Part shown: piece after piece, positions 44,016 to 53,018 of the stretch
Layout: each line of letters begins with the position of its first letter
Numbering within the stretch: the first letter of the stretch is position 1
Origin: Chloroflexota bacterium
Lineage (GTDB): Bacteria; Chloroflexota; Anaerolineae; Aggregatilineales; Phototrophicaceae
Assembly (NCBI GenBank): GCA_026708115.1
Contig: JAPOVL010000041.1
Coordinates: 78,091 to 142,090, forward strand
Direction of reading: 5' to 3'
DNA length: 64,000 bases
Notes under the pieces: generated by a model
Databases searched by the model: none
What the model saw: the letters and a program-made list of their open reading frames with translations, nothing else
Told to the model about the DNA's origin: nothing
Position numbers and translations under genes: made by a program

Positions 44016-45053
44016 TCAATCGAACGAGACGGACAGGTCCATCGCGCGGCGATCTTCGACGCGGTCAATGGAACCAAGAATGCCGATGGAGGTGGCGCCG
44101 ACGGTGGGCCACTCTTGCCCGCTGGGTATCACGATGCCATCTTTGGGCGTTGGCATTTCCGCCAGCAGTTCACCGGTGTAGGGGTCAACCAGCCTGCCGT
44201 AAACATCGCCGGCCTTGAGTTCGTCGCGGAATTTGCTGTCGCGGATGAAGAGCCCATCCACGGCCGGTTTCCAGATGACGACGCCGGCTTCGTAGACGGT
44301 GCAGAGGGGACCGTCGGCTTCGAGCTCGCCGTCGATCATGCCCATGGCTTTCATGATGTTCCAGATGCCGCGTTCGGCATCGCGCACGTTATCTTCGCCG
44401 TTCCTGAACCAGCCGGTGCCGCCGCCGAATTCGAGCGTGATCTGCAGGGTATTGACCTCCTCGATGGCGATCTTGGACGCGCCGCTGCCGAAGGTGCCCG
44501 GCGGGAAGAAGGCCGCTTGATCGAGCCCGAAGGCCACCACCAGCTTGCGCCGACGCTGCTCCATCAAGCTTAGATTGTCCGGGTCCTCTTCGGCTGTAAA
44601 CAAGACATAGCGCTCATAGGCGGTGCGGGCGCCAGCGTGGAAGTCGATCAAAACGTCGGCCTGGGTGATGGTTTCCTGAAAGTATATGTGCGCAGTCTGG
44701 TCGGAGACGCTGCCGTTCTTATTGCCCGGGAAAAGGCGGCTGATGTCCTTGTCGTCGACATTGGAGCCGCGCGTACCCAGTTCGAAGCCGGCGCGGTTGA
44801 CGACGGGCACGGCGATGACATTGCCGCGGATGGCCGCGGGATCGGCTTTGGCGACGAAATCGAGAATGGCGATGGAGCCGATGATTTCGGCGCCGTGGAT
44901 CGCGCCTTGCAGCATAAGCGTGGGTCCCGGCTCAGCCCCGGCGATTAAGTGGACCGGGATATCAAGCCGGATGCCGGAGCGCGATGCCGCCGTCTCCAGA
45001 TAGCCGAAGGTTTTCTCACCGGCTTGGGCGCCTAGATTGCCTACTTGTAACAT
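44016..45053 (-). CDS. Succinylglutamate desuccinylase/aspartoacylase-family zinc deacylase
   Basis: 345 aa. It has the complete site: His53 and Glu56 in GAIHGAE, His139 in LIDFHAG, catalytic Glu208 in TLEFGGG, and the VPVVN and SRLFPG segments. These enzymes remove an acyl group from an N-acyl amino acid; in ectoine degradation the homologue DoeB/EutE deacetylates N-acetyl-diaminobutyrate. Here it is followed at 51 nt by a paralogue without the active site, and the M24 and cyclodeaminase-fold genes lie downstream. Deacylation of an imported N-acyl amino acid is the likely role. Confidence 0.88.
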   Translation of the reverse strand: MLQVGNLGAQAGEKTFGYLETAASRSGIRLDIPVHLIAGAEPGPTLMLQGAIHGAEIIGSIAILDFVAKADPAAIRGNVIAVPVVNRAGFELGTRGSNVDDKDISRLFPGNKNGSVSDQTAHIYFQETITQADVLIDFHAGARTAYERYVLFTAEEDPDNLSLMEQRRRKLVVAFGLDQAAFFPPGTFGSGASKIAIEEVNTLQITLEFGGGTGWFRNGEDNVRDAERGIWNIMKAMGMIDGELEADGPLCTVYEAGVVIWKPAVDGLFIRDSKFRDELKAGDVYGRLVDPYTGELLAEMPTPKDGIVIPSGQEWPTVGATSIGILGSIDRVEDRRAMDLSVSFD

Positions 45054-45068
45054 GTAGTTTCTCCTTTT

Positions 45069-45175
45069 CGGGCGACCTGATAGGTGGCCCCTGTCTTTTC
45101 GATCATTTTGCGGGCGACCTGACAGGTCGCTCTACACTGTTCGCATTTTTTGCGGGCGACCCACCAGGTCGCCCC
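45069..45175. repeat. Three tandem GGGCGACC-type hairpin repeats
   Basis: GGGCGACCTGATAGGTGGCCCCTG, GGGCGACCTGACAGGTCGC and GGGCGACCCACCAGGTCGCCCCTG follow each other at ~40-nt spacing in the gap between the deacylase and peptidase genes. Each forms a hairpin of the dispersed family also seen at 33981-34065, 38386-38407 and 42931-42958. Confidence 0.65.
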
Positions 45176-45182
45176 TGCATGC

Positions 45183-47195
45183 TTACGCTTTGACGGGATG
45201 TGTTCCCAGATATTTCTTGAACCAGCCCAGGATGCGATGCTGCCGTTCGATGCGATTGCCCGGACGTCCGCCGCGGGACAAGTCGTGATTTTCGCCTTCG
45301 AAAATGACCAGCTCGACCGGCTTGCCACGCCAGCGCAGGGCGGCGAACATCTGCTCGGCTTGTTCCAGGGCGCAGCGATGATCCTGGTCGCTGTGGATGA
45401 TGAGCAGCGGCGTATTGACATTGTCGATATAGGCGACGGGCGATTGCGCCCAACTGCTTTGCAAATCGCGCCAGGGATCGGTGCGCGTCTCGCCGCCGGT
45501 GCATTCGGGACCGATGTCCGAGGTGCCGAAGAAGCTGATCTGGTTGGTGATCGAGCGTTGCGTGACCGCTGCGGCAAAGCGATCGGTATGACCCACGACC
45601 CAGTTGGTCATGAAGCCGCCGCAACTGCCGCCAGTGACACCCATGCGGTCGCCGTCTATGTAGGGACGCGCGACCAGTTCATCGACGCCGAGCATGATCT
45701 CCTCGTAGTCTTTGCCGCCTTGGTCGCCTTCGCTGGCTTTGGTCCAGGCTTGCCCATAGCCGGCGGTGGTGCCGCGTTGATTGAAATAGGCCACGGCATA
45801 GCCAGCGTTGGCATAGATCTGGAACTCGTGATTGAAGTCCCAGGAGAACATCGAGCAATGCACATAGAGCACGAGCGGGTATTTCTTGCCCTGCTCGAAG
45901 TTGAGCGGTTTGATCGACCAGGCGTGAACTTTGGCGCCATCGACGCCGTCGTACCAGTAGCTTTCGGGCCTGGCCAAGTCATGATCGCGCAGCCAGGGGT
46001 TGAGATTGCTCAGCTTGCGCGCGCTGCCATTCTGCCAAAAGTAGAGTTCGCCCGGGTTGGAGGGATCGGCCTGCCCGTAAGCTGCCATGCCGCCTTTGGC
46101 TGGACTGTAGTCGAAGGTGGTGCTGTCGCCGCCCACCAGTTTCTCGTATTCGCCGTCGGTGTTGATGCGATAGAGATTGCTGGCGCCTTGTTCGGTCATC
46201 AGGAAGTAGATCCATTCGTCGCCGACGGCCCACTTCATGGTCACGTTGGTTAATCCCTTGCGCTGGTCGGAAACGCCGTAATTGCCGACTTCTTCGTCGA
46301 TGTCGGCGCCGAGTTTGATAGCGGTTCCGGCGGCGACGTCGGCCAGGTGCGGCTGCCAGAAGTTGCGCCGATTGACCGGCGGCGCCAGGTTGTGGCCGGC
46401 GAAAGCGATATGACGATCGTTGTCGCCCCAGACCGGGCTGAATGCCGTGCCTTGCCATTCTGGCAGCAGCAAGCGCGGTTCGCTTTCGGGATAGTCGCAG
46501 ATGAGGATCTGCCCATAGCCGAGCGGCGTGTTCTGCTCGCGGGCCATGCCGACAAAAGCGAGCCGATCGCCGCGGTTGCTCCAACTGGGTGAGGAGTAAT
46601 CGCATTCGCTATGGGTAACTTGAACCAGGTCGCCGGTTTCCAGTTCCAGCACCCAGATCTGCAGGAATCGATCATGCACCCAGCCGACGCCGTCTTGTTT
46701 GTAACGCAAGCGGCGCACCACTTTGACGGTCGGCTTGGGAATGCCCTCGACGGGACCGCGATCATCGGCGCTGCGCATGGCTGTCCAGCGTGCGCCGACC
46801 AGCTTGCCCCCGTCGGCGGACCAATCGAGGCCGGTCATGGGCGCGCCCTCCGTCGGGTAGACATCTTCGAAGTCATCCTGCACGTTGATCACGCGTACGG
46901 AAGCGCCTTCGCTGTCGCCGTAGCTGTAGGCGATGCGGCTGCTGTCGCGGCTCCAGGCGATCGAAGATGCCTGGCCGTCGCCCTCGGTCAGGCGCGTAGC
47001 TGAATCCGTGCCCAGGTCGTGCAAGTAAAGGTGAGAAATGTAGCCGTTGGAGGCGGCATCGGGACGGCGAATCGTGTAGGCGATCTGCATGCCGGAGGGC
47101 GAGAGGGCCAGCTCGGCCAGCCAGCGAAACTTCATCAGGTCTTCAGGGATAAGGCCGCGCCTGCGCGCCACGTTGATTTGTGAGCTATCGTCCAT
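45183..47195 (-). CDS. S9C-like acylaminoacyl/oligopeptidase
   Basis: 670 aa. The start at 47195 (MDDSSQINVARRRGLIPED) is preferred to a TTG five codons upstream. WD40-like PD40 propeller repeats span ~25-400 (ALSPSGMQIAYTIRR, SWSNRGDRLAFVG), and the hydrolase domain spans ~420-670. The triad is Ser524 in TGGSCGG, Asp605 in HSDQDHR and His637 in GENHDLS. The Cys after the nucleophile replaces the usual Tyr. There is no signal peptide. It would release N-acyl or free amino acids from imported peptides, feeding the deacylases encoded next in the transcript. Confidence 0.9.
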   Translation of the reverse strand: MDDSSQINVARRRGLIPEDLMKFRWLAELALSPSGMQIAYTIRRPDAASNGYISHLYLHDLGTDSATRLTEGDGQASSIAWSRDSSRIAYSYGDSEGASVRVINVQDDFEDVYPTEGAPMTGLDWSADGGKLVGARWTAMRSADDRGPVEGIPKPTVKVVRRLRYKQDGVGWVHDRFLQIWVLELETGDLVQVTHSECDYSSPSWSNRGDRLAFVGMAREQNTPLGYGQILICDYPESEPRLLLPEWQGTAFSPVWGDNDRHIAFAGHNLAPPVNRRNFWQPHLADVAAGTAIKLGADIDEEVGNYGVSDQRKGLTNVTMKWAVGDEWIYFLMTEQGASNLYRINTDGEYEKLVGGDSTTFDYSPAKGGMAAYGQADPSNPGELYFWQNGSARKLSNLNPWLRDHDLARPESYWYDGVDGAKVHAWSIKPLNFEQGKKYPLVLYVHCSMFSWDFNHEFQIYANAGYAVAYFNQRGTTAGYGQAWTKASEGDQGGKDYEEIMLGVDELVARPYIDGDRMGVTGGSCGGFMTNWVVGHTDRFAAAVTQRSITNQISFFGTSDIGPECTGGETRTDPWRDLQSSWAQSPVAYIDNVNTPLLIIHSDQDHRCALEQAEQMFAALRWRGKPVELVIFEGENHDLSRGGRPGNRIERQHRILGWFKKYLGTHPVKA

Positions 47196-47269
47196 AAAGT
47201 TTGTCCTCAAATCATCTTAAATCAGCTGATCAGGTTCGTTACTGTCTCCTCCACCTTGCGCTGGACAAC

Positions 47270-48337
47270 TCATAAAGTGAAGGCCAGGCCAAGGTCGCTC
47301 GCCAGATCCCGCAGACCGGCGACGGTTTCGCGCGAGACCGGGATGCCGTTCTGTTGCCGCTGGCCCATGCGCCGGAACTCAACCTCGCCCGGCAGCAGGA
47401 CGGGACGGTCTTCATCGATGGCCGGGGCGTTCTTGACCTGGGCGACCAGTTGCGCCAGCCGCCGGTCATAATCCTCGCGGCTCATCAGCGCTGCCGGGTC
47501 AATGGCGATCATCATATGGCCGACATCGAAATTCTGATCGTCCTGGAAGACATTCAAGCCGAAGCGCGCGCCGGTCATGACGCCTGCCAGCACATCGGTG
47601 AAGAGGCTCAAGCCATAACCTTTGTATTCGCCGATGGGCAGCATGGGTCCCTCCCGGGCGGCGGCGGGATCGGTGGTGCTTTGACCATCAGGCGTCAGCG
47701 CCCAATTGTCCGGCATCGAGCGCCCTTCCTGCTCGTACCAGCGCATCATGCCTTTGCCGGACATGGTCAAGGCCATGTCCAAGACGATGGCCTGATGGTC
47801 GCTGCGGGGGATGGCGATGCCCCAGGGATTGGTGCCCAGGACGGGCTTGGCCGAGCCCCAGGGCGCCATTTCCGCTTTGGCATTGGTGAAGGACCAGCCG
47901 ATCAATCCGGCTTTGGCGGCCTGTAGCGCGTGATAGCCGGCGATGCCAAAGTGGTTGCTGTGCTGGACGCCGACCATGGCGATGCCGGTCGTTGCGGCTT
48001 TTTCCACCGCACGGCTCATGGCGCGGTGGGCGGCGACGTAGCCGAAGCCTTTGGCGGCGTCGAGCAGGGCAAAAGCCGGCGTGTCTTGCAGCCAGCGCAT
48101 GGGGGCGTCCGGCTGGATGCCGCCGTTCTTGACCCGCCGATGATAGCGGAAGAGCTTCTCCAGACCTTGGCCCTGGCCCGGGTGCCACCATTGCGACGCA
48201 GTCATCAGACCGTCGCTGATGATTGCGGCTTCTTCGGCCGTGGCGCCCAGCGCGCGCAGGAAGCGACAGGCGAAGTCCTTCAGCGTCGAAAGCGCGTAGA
48301 GGTTGACGAGCGATGCTTCTTGAACTTCGTATGCCAT
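47270..48337 (-). CDS. Type-2 malate/L-lactate dehydrogenase family oxidoreductase
   Basis: 355 aa. The family motif VGVQHSNHFGIAGYHALQA holds the catalytic His; the NAD(P)-binding part is non-Rossmann (GTNPWGIAIPRSDH, VLDMALTMSGKG, GEYKGYGLSLFTDVLAG). Members reduce 2-keto acids such as oxaloacetate, ureidoglycolate-derived acids or delta-1-piperideine-2-carboxylate. Given the cyclodeaminase-fold neighbours, a cyclic imino acid reductase is one candidate; otherwise a 2-hydroxy acid dehydrogenase. Confidence 0.88.
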   Translation of the reverse strand: MAYEVQEASLVNLYALSTLKDFACRFLRALGATAEEAAIISDGLMTASQWWHPGQGQGLEKLFRYHRRVKNGGIQPDAPMRWLQDTPAFALLDAAKGFGYVAAHRAMSRAVEKAATTGIAMVGVQHSNHFGIAGYHALQAAKAGLIGWSFTNAKAEMAPWGSAKPVLGTNPWGIAIPRSDHQAIVLDMALTMSGKGMMRWYEQEGRSMPDNWALTPDGQSTTDPAAAREGPMLPIGEYKGYGLSLFTDVLAGVMTGARFGLNVFQDDQNFDVGHMMIAIDPAALMSREDYDRRLAQLVAQVKNAPAIDEDRPVLLPGEVEFRRMGQRQQNGIPVSRETVAGLRDLASDLGLAFTL

Positions 48338-48347
48338 AAATGAGACC

Positions 48348-49070
48348 TTACAGGTAGGGATGATCCAGGGGATTCAGCACAGCTTCGTTGACCACGAATT
48401 CAAGTGGCGACGTGACAATATGCCCGATCATGTTGGCGATGACAGCCGGGTCCATGGTTTCGCTGCGCGGCTGGACGCCGATGGGCGCGCCCCGCCAGCC
48501 GGTGTCGATGCCGCCCGGGTAGAGTATGGTGGCGCGGATCCGATGTTCGACGCCGGCCCCCGCGATGGCGTGGTTCAAGCCGGTCAAACCGAACTTGGCC
48601 GCGCCATAAGCCGGGCTGCCGCCGCCTCGCAGACCGGCAGTGCCCGAAATGGTAATCACGCAGGCGCCATCAGCGGCGACCAGCGCCTCCCATAGCGCGC
48701 GCGTCAGATAAAAGACGCCCGACAGGTTTGTGCCGATGACCGCGTCCCAAGCGCTGAAATCAGTGTCGTCCAAGGTGCGGGGCGCGGGAATGCCCGCATT
48801 GTTGACCAGAATGTGCACCTGCCCCAATGCCCCCTGGATGGCGGCGGCCGTGGCTTGAACCTGAGCCGGGTCGGAGACATCGCAAGGGAAGACGCTGGCT
48901 GCGCCGCCGGCGCTTCTGATGGCTTCGGCCGCCTCTTGCAAGGGGCCCATGCACCGCGCCAGCAGGCAGACATGCGCGCCCAAAGCCGCCAGGTGTTCCG
49001 CGGTGGATTGTCCCAATCCGTGGCTCGCGCCGCTGACGACCGCTACTTTATCAGCCAAGGGCTTATTCAT
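48348..49070 (-). CDS. Short-chain dehydrogenase/reductase
   Basis: 240 aa, a classical SDR. Cofactor loop VSGASHGLGQS, NNAG motif in ILVNNAGIPAP, catalytic Ser in TISGTAG, and Tyr/Lys in PAYGAAKFGL. It is 10 nt upstream of the malate/lactate dehydrogenase gene. It interconverts a hydroxyl and a keto group; the substrate is unknown. Confidence 0.9.
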   Translation of the reverse strand: MNKPLADKVAVVSGASHGLGQSTAEHLAALGAHVCLLARCMGPLQEAAEAIRSAGGAASVFPCDVSDPAQVQATAAAIQGALGQVHILVNNAGIPAPRTLDDTDFSAWDAVIGTNLSGVFYLTRALWEALVAADGACVITISGTAGLRGGGSPAYGAAKFGLTGLNHAIAGAGVEHRIRATILYPGGIDTGWRGAPIGVQPRSETMDPAVIANMIGHIVTSPLEFVVNEAVLNPLDHPYL

Positions 49071-49117
49071 CGCTCATTCCACCTGTCGGTCGAGATTGAT
49101 TTGCGTCGATGCACTTG

Positions 49118-50278
49118 TCATTTCTTTTCCGCCATGATGTTGTCCATGGCGACTTTCATGCGCTCCAGACCTTCCAGCAATTGATCTTCCGGTTGCAGGA
49201 AGGTCATGCGCAGGTAATCTTTGCGATCTTTGGAAAAGGCCGATCCCGGATAGGCCAGGACGTGCTGTTCGGTCAGCATGCGCTGCGCGACTTCGGCGCT
49301 GTCCAGGCCGGTGAAGCCGATATCGGCGAAGACGAACTGGCCGCCCTGGGGCATGCCGTATTGCATGCCCATCTCGTCGAGCGCGTCGAGGACCATGCGC
49401 CGACGCCTGCGATAGGCCTCCGCCATCATGTCGACGGCGTCCTGCGGTCCCGTGAGGGCGGCGATGCCGGCGTGCTGCGAGATGACCGATGCGCCGCCGC
49501 TGACGGCGGCCTTGAGTTCAGTGACGCGCGCCATCAGATCGGCGGGTCCGACGATCCAGCCCAGACGCCAGCCGGTCATGGAATAGGCCTTTGACAAGGC
49601 GTTGAGCGTGAGCGTGCGCTCCTTGCCGCCGGGCAAGGAGGCCGGGCTGACGTGCTGAAAATCGTCGTAAACAAAGAGGTCGTAGATATCATCGGCCAGG
49701 ATCATCAGGTCCTGTTCGATCGCGATGTCCAGCATCTCGCGCATATCGGCCGGCGCGATGACGCTGGCGGCGGGATTGTTGGGGGAAACCAGCAGCAGCG
49801 AGCGCGTTTTGTCCGTGATAGCCGCCCGCACGTCCTGGGGATCGGCGCGGAAGTCGGTCTCGGCGTAGGTTTGCACCTCGATCTTGACGCCGCCGGCGAA
49901 AGCCAGCGAATCGGCGTAGGTATTATAGTTGGGTTCGGGCACGATCATTTCATCGTCTGGGGATGTGACGGCAAGCACCATCAGGAAAAGCGCTTCCTGT
50001 CCGCCGTTGGTAACGACGACCTCGGTATCGGGATCGACATCGATATTGTTGACGCGCTTGACGCGCTCGGCGATGGCTTGGCGCAAGGGCAGCAGTCCCT
50101 GCGGCGGTGTATAGTCGTTGTGGTGATGGATCATGGCTTCCTTGGCGGCGGCGACGATATGCGGCGGCGTATCGAAATCGGGATCGCCGCGTCCCATGAT
50201 GATGACATCATCATAGCCGCGCGCTTCGCCGATCAATTGATAGAGCAGACTGGTGCCTGTTTTTTTCTTCTTGCTCAT
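49118..50278 (-). CDS. Class I/II PLP aminotransferase (intact active site)
   Basis: 386 aa. All cofactor residues are visible: the Asn in SPNNPAAS, Asp and Tyr in ADDIYD, the Schiff-base Lys230 in ALSKAYSMTGWRLG, and the phosphate-binding Arg in that motif. It resembles aspartate/aromatic-type aminotransferases of fold type I. It lies just downstream in the transcript of a sister gene that has lost these residues. It probably transaminates an amino acid released in this pathway. Confidence 0.9.
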   Translation of the reverse strand: MSKKKKTGTSLLYQLIGEARGYDDVIIMGRGDPDFDTPPHIVAAAKEAMIHHHNDYTPPQGLLPLRQAIAERVKRVNNIDVDPDTEVVVTNGGQEALFLMVLAVTSPDDEMIVPEPNYNTYADSLAFAGGVKIEVQTYAETDFRADPQDVRAAITDKTRSLLLVSPNNPAASVIAPADMREMLDIAIEQDLMILADDIYDLFVYDDFQHVSPASLPGGKERTLTLNALSKAYSMTGWRLGWIVGPADLMARVTELKAAVSGGASVISQHAGIAALTGPQDAVDMMAEAYRRRRRMVLDALDEMGMQYGMPQGGQFVFADIGFTGLDSAEVAQRMLTEQHVLAYPGSAFSKDRKDYLRMTFLQPEDQLLEGLERMKVAMDNIMAEKK

Positions 50279-50302
50279 GTTGATGGATTCCTCGGTTTCT
50301 GA

Positions 50303-51403
50303 TCAGCTGAGCGCGCTGAGCGCGGCAGCGGTTGAACGGTTGACATTGAGGCGGATCACATCCGGCGCGCCGAAGAGGCGCCCAGCAGCAAAGTCGATAC
50401 CAGCGCGGCGCAGTTTGTTGGCATTGTCTTCCGACAGTCGCAGGGCAATCACGTTGACCGTTTCGCCTCCGACGACGCTCAAGCCGGCTTGGCCCGCTGC
50501 GCTCAGTAAATCGGCGCGCAATCCGCCGAGCCTGGACAATTGTCGTGCTCGCGCTTCAGTGTAGAGTTGGTCCGCTTCCAGCGCGGCGTATTGCGACGCG
50601 GTGCTGGTGCAGATCGCCATGATCTGCTTCTGCGATTGCATGGCCGGCACCCAGGCTTCCGGCGCGGCGATATAGCCGACGAACCAGCTTGCCAAACCCA
50701 TGCCGCTATAGGCCTCGCCGATGGCGGCTGTGCGGGCGCAGTCGCTGTCCAGCGCGGCGAGGGAGGCATAAGCGCCTTCGACCCAGGGCGCCAGCCCCTG
50801 GTCCCAGATCACAGCGGCATCCTTGTCAGCGACGATTTGACTGATGGCGGCGACTTCGTCGGCGGCGTAGGCGGCGCCGCTCAAACGAGAAGGTGATTCA
50901 AGGTAAAAGAGGCGGCATCCATCGGCGGCGGCCTGGGCGATCGCGTCAAGCGGCGCCAGGTATCCTTGCGCAGGGTCGGCGGGCATCGTCTTGGGATTGC
51001 GGCTGCGCACGCCCAATGCCTTGCGAACGCCCGGATGGACGACAGCGGGCAGGGCGATGCTGTCATATTGTTCGCCGATCATCTGGATGCTCAAAAAGCG
51101 CGCTTCTTGCAGGCCGGCTGTGATAACGACATTGCCGGCCCGATAGTGCGCCCCGACAGCGCCGTTAAGATATTCGGCGACAGCGTCGCGCAGGGGTCCG
51201 ATGCCCGGCACGTCGACATAGTGGGTCTGCCCGTCTTCCAGCGCGGCCGAGGCTGCGGCGATGATCCGTTCGTCGAGCGGAGCGCGCATGCCGTCGGCCT
51301 CCAGGTCGCTGTCAGCCCGCGCTACCTGCGGCAAGAGGGGCGTGTTCAAATCGTCATTTGCCCGATGTTGCGCCAAGATCACGCTCTTGGTATGTGATGC
51401 CAA
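50303..51403 (-). CDS. Aminotransferase-fold protein without the PLP lysine (pseudo-aminotransferase)
   Basis: 366 aa, TTG start with AAGGAG at 8 nt. It aligns over its whole length with the neighbouring aminotransferase, but the cofactor site is gone. The Schiff-base Lys is Glu230 (AIGEAYSGMG in place of ALSKAYSMTG), the Asn of the SPNNP motif is replaced (SPSRL), and the cofactor Tyr is Leu204 (WDQGLA). The Asp (Asp201) and the C-terminal carboxylate-binding Arg (IRLNVN) remain. It is the first gene of the run and has an undisturbed frame, so it is maintained. A regulatory or scaffold role with the active sister is inferred. Confidence 0.85.
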   Translation of the reverse strand: MASHTKSVILAQHRANDDLNTPLLPQVARADSDLEADGMRAPLDERIIAAASAALEDGQTHYVDVPGIGPLRDAVAEYLNGAVGAHYRAGNVVITAGLQEARFLSIQMIGEQYDSIALPAVVHPGVRKALGVRSRNPKTMPADPAQGYLAPLDAIAQAAADGCRLFYLESPSRLSGAAYAADEVAAISQIVADKDAAVIWDQGLAPWVEGAYASLAALDSDCARTAAIGEAYSGMGLASWFVGYIAAPEAWVPAMQSQKQIMAICTSTASQYAALEADQLYTEARARQLSRLGGLRADLLSAAGQAGLSVVGGETVNVIALRLSEDNANKLRRAGIDFAAGRLFGAPDVIRLNVNRSTAAALSALS

Positions 51404-51500
51404 ACTGAACTCTCCTTTATGTGATACGCAGACAGCAGTAGCCCCGCAAAATCAGGCTAATCTGTTGTCCGCGATATGTGAAATCGGAAATGCGAGCCGT

Positions 51501-51530
51501 ATAATATTCAAGAATGTCGACAATTGTCAA
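51501..51530 (-). promoter_or_regulatory. Strong promoter of the catabolic run, with overlapping palindromes
   Basis: Minus strand: TTGACA (51530-51525), 18-nt spacer, TATTAT (51506-51501), leader of about 90 nt to the TTG start at 51403. The palindromes GACAATTGTC and TGTCGACA overlap the -35 box, a fitting place for a repressor. Confidence 0.65.
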
Positions 51531-51678
51531 AGGATTATATGCCCGCGAAAATCGCCTGTCAAGAATTTGGGCTTTGGCAAGGCTGCGGCTGGATTCTGCG
51601 CCGGGCATGTCCTGATAGAAAACGGTGTTGCCGGACGATGGTCAGGTTGGGAAAACGGACAAGGTTTTGATTGCGAGT

Positions 51679-52908
51679 ATGCGCATACGGCGTTTGCCCG
51701 GTTTGAACCGACAAGTGCTGCTGTTTTTGTGCCACAGCCTGTTTTTCCACATCGGCTTGCTGGGCATTGCCGACATTCTTTTGAACTTCTACCTGGTGAG
51801 CATCGGCACCGATGCGGAAACGATCGGCTTGCTGCAGTCCTTGCCGCGCTTGAGCGGCTTTCTGATCGGTTTGCCGATTGGCTGGGTCGCCAACCGCGCC
51901 GGCAATCGACGGCTGATCGCGCTTTCCACAGCCGGCCTCGCCTTGAGCGTCGCGGCGACTGCCTTCACGCAGGCGCTGCCGCTGCTGATGATAAGCCGCT
52001 TTTGCTGGGGCGCCTGCTTTGGCGCGAACCAGGTGGTCAAACCGCCATTCATGGTAACCCTCACCGACCGCAGCGAGCATACGGCGCAGTTTTCTTATCA
52101 CAACCTGGTCAGTATGTTGGCGGTGTCAATCGGCAGCGCATTGGGGGGCTTTCTGCCAATGCTTGTCAGTGAGCTGGTCGCAATAAAGGGCGTTGCTGGA
52201 CTTCGCCCGGAGGAGATGCCGCTGGCATATCAAGGCGGCATCATCATTGCGGCGCTGGTGATCATGCTCAGTGTTTTGCCAGTGCTGGCCTTGCGCGGCG
52301 ATTCCACGTCAAGCCTTGCGACAGAGGCGAGGAAGAGACTGGCTTTGCGCGCTGTGCCCTGGCGGACGATCCTGCGGCTGACCTTTCCTCTGTTCGTCTT
52401 TGGCATTTCTGGCGGGTTGACCTTTCCTTTTTTCAATCTGTTTTTCCGTGATGTCTTCGGGATAACGGACAGCGCCGTCGGCAGCATCATCGGCCTGGGT
52501 TGGCTGGTGATGGGTATCATGCCTATGCTCAATCCTTTCTGGGAGGCGCGGATGGGCCGGGCGATGGCGCTCTCTGCTTTGATGGTCGCGAGCGCAATCG
52601 CCTTTGTCGGGCTCAGTTTCTCGGCGGCTTTGCTGGTGGCGGTGATATTTTACGTCTTGGCGATTGGCATTCGAAACACCATGCAGCCGCTGTTCCAGCC
52701 CTTGCTGATGGATTCCTTGAACGAAGACTTTCACAATATCGCGAGCAGCGTGGGACTGGTGTTATGGAATCTGGGCTGGTTTGGCTCCACGCTCAGCTTC
52801 GGGTTCTTGCAGGCGACAGTGGGTTACCGGAATATCATGCTGCTGGTGGCGGTCTTCGTATTGATGAACGGGCTGAGCATCCGCTGGAGTTCACGAGGGC
52901 GGGCATAA
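51679..52908 (+). CDS. Major facilitator superfamily transporter
   Basis: 409 aa if started at ATG 51679 (MRIRRLPGLNRQVLLF); a TTG at 51667 behind ACAAGG is an alternative. About 12 helices, with the MFS loop motif as GWVANRAGNRRLIALS and a GACFGANQVVKPPFM helix typical of efflux-type carriers. It is divergent from the catabolic run and may share control with it through the intergenic palindromes. Substrate unknown. Confidence 0.85.
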   Translation: MRIRRLPGLNRQVLLFLCHSLFFHIGLLGIADILLNFYLVSIGTDAETIGLLQSLPRLSGFLIGLPIGWVANRAGNRRLIALSTAGLALSVAATAFTQALPLLMISRFCWGACFGANQVVKPPFMVTLTDRSEHTAQFSYHNLVSMLAVSIGSALGGFLPMLVSELVAIKGVAGLRPEEMPLAYQGGIIIAALVIMLSVLPVLALRGDSTSSLATEARKRLALRAVPWRTILRLTFPLFVFGISGGLTFPFFNLFFRDVFGITDSAVGSIIGLGWLVMGIMPMLNPFWEARMGRAMALSALMVASAIAFVGLSFSAALLVAVIFYVLAIGIRNTMQPLFQPLLMDSLNEDFHNIASSVGLVLWNLGWFGSTLSFGFLQATVGYRNIMLLVAVFVLMNGLSIRWSSRGRA

Positions 52909-53018
52909 AAGGAGACTGGACGGCCAGGCGACCGTCCATCAGTTTTCAATGGGGACGTGAGATGCGCAAGTACTGGTATTCGAACAATCGATAGCGATGC
53001 AAATCGAAGCGAGGTGTC

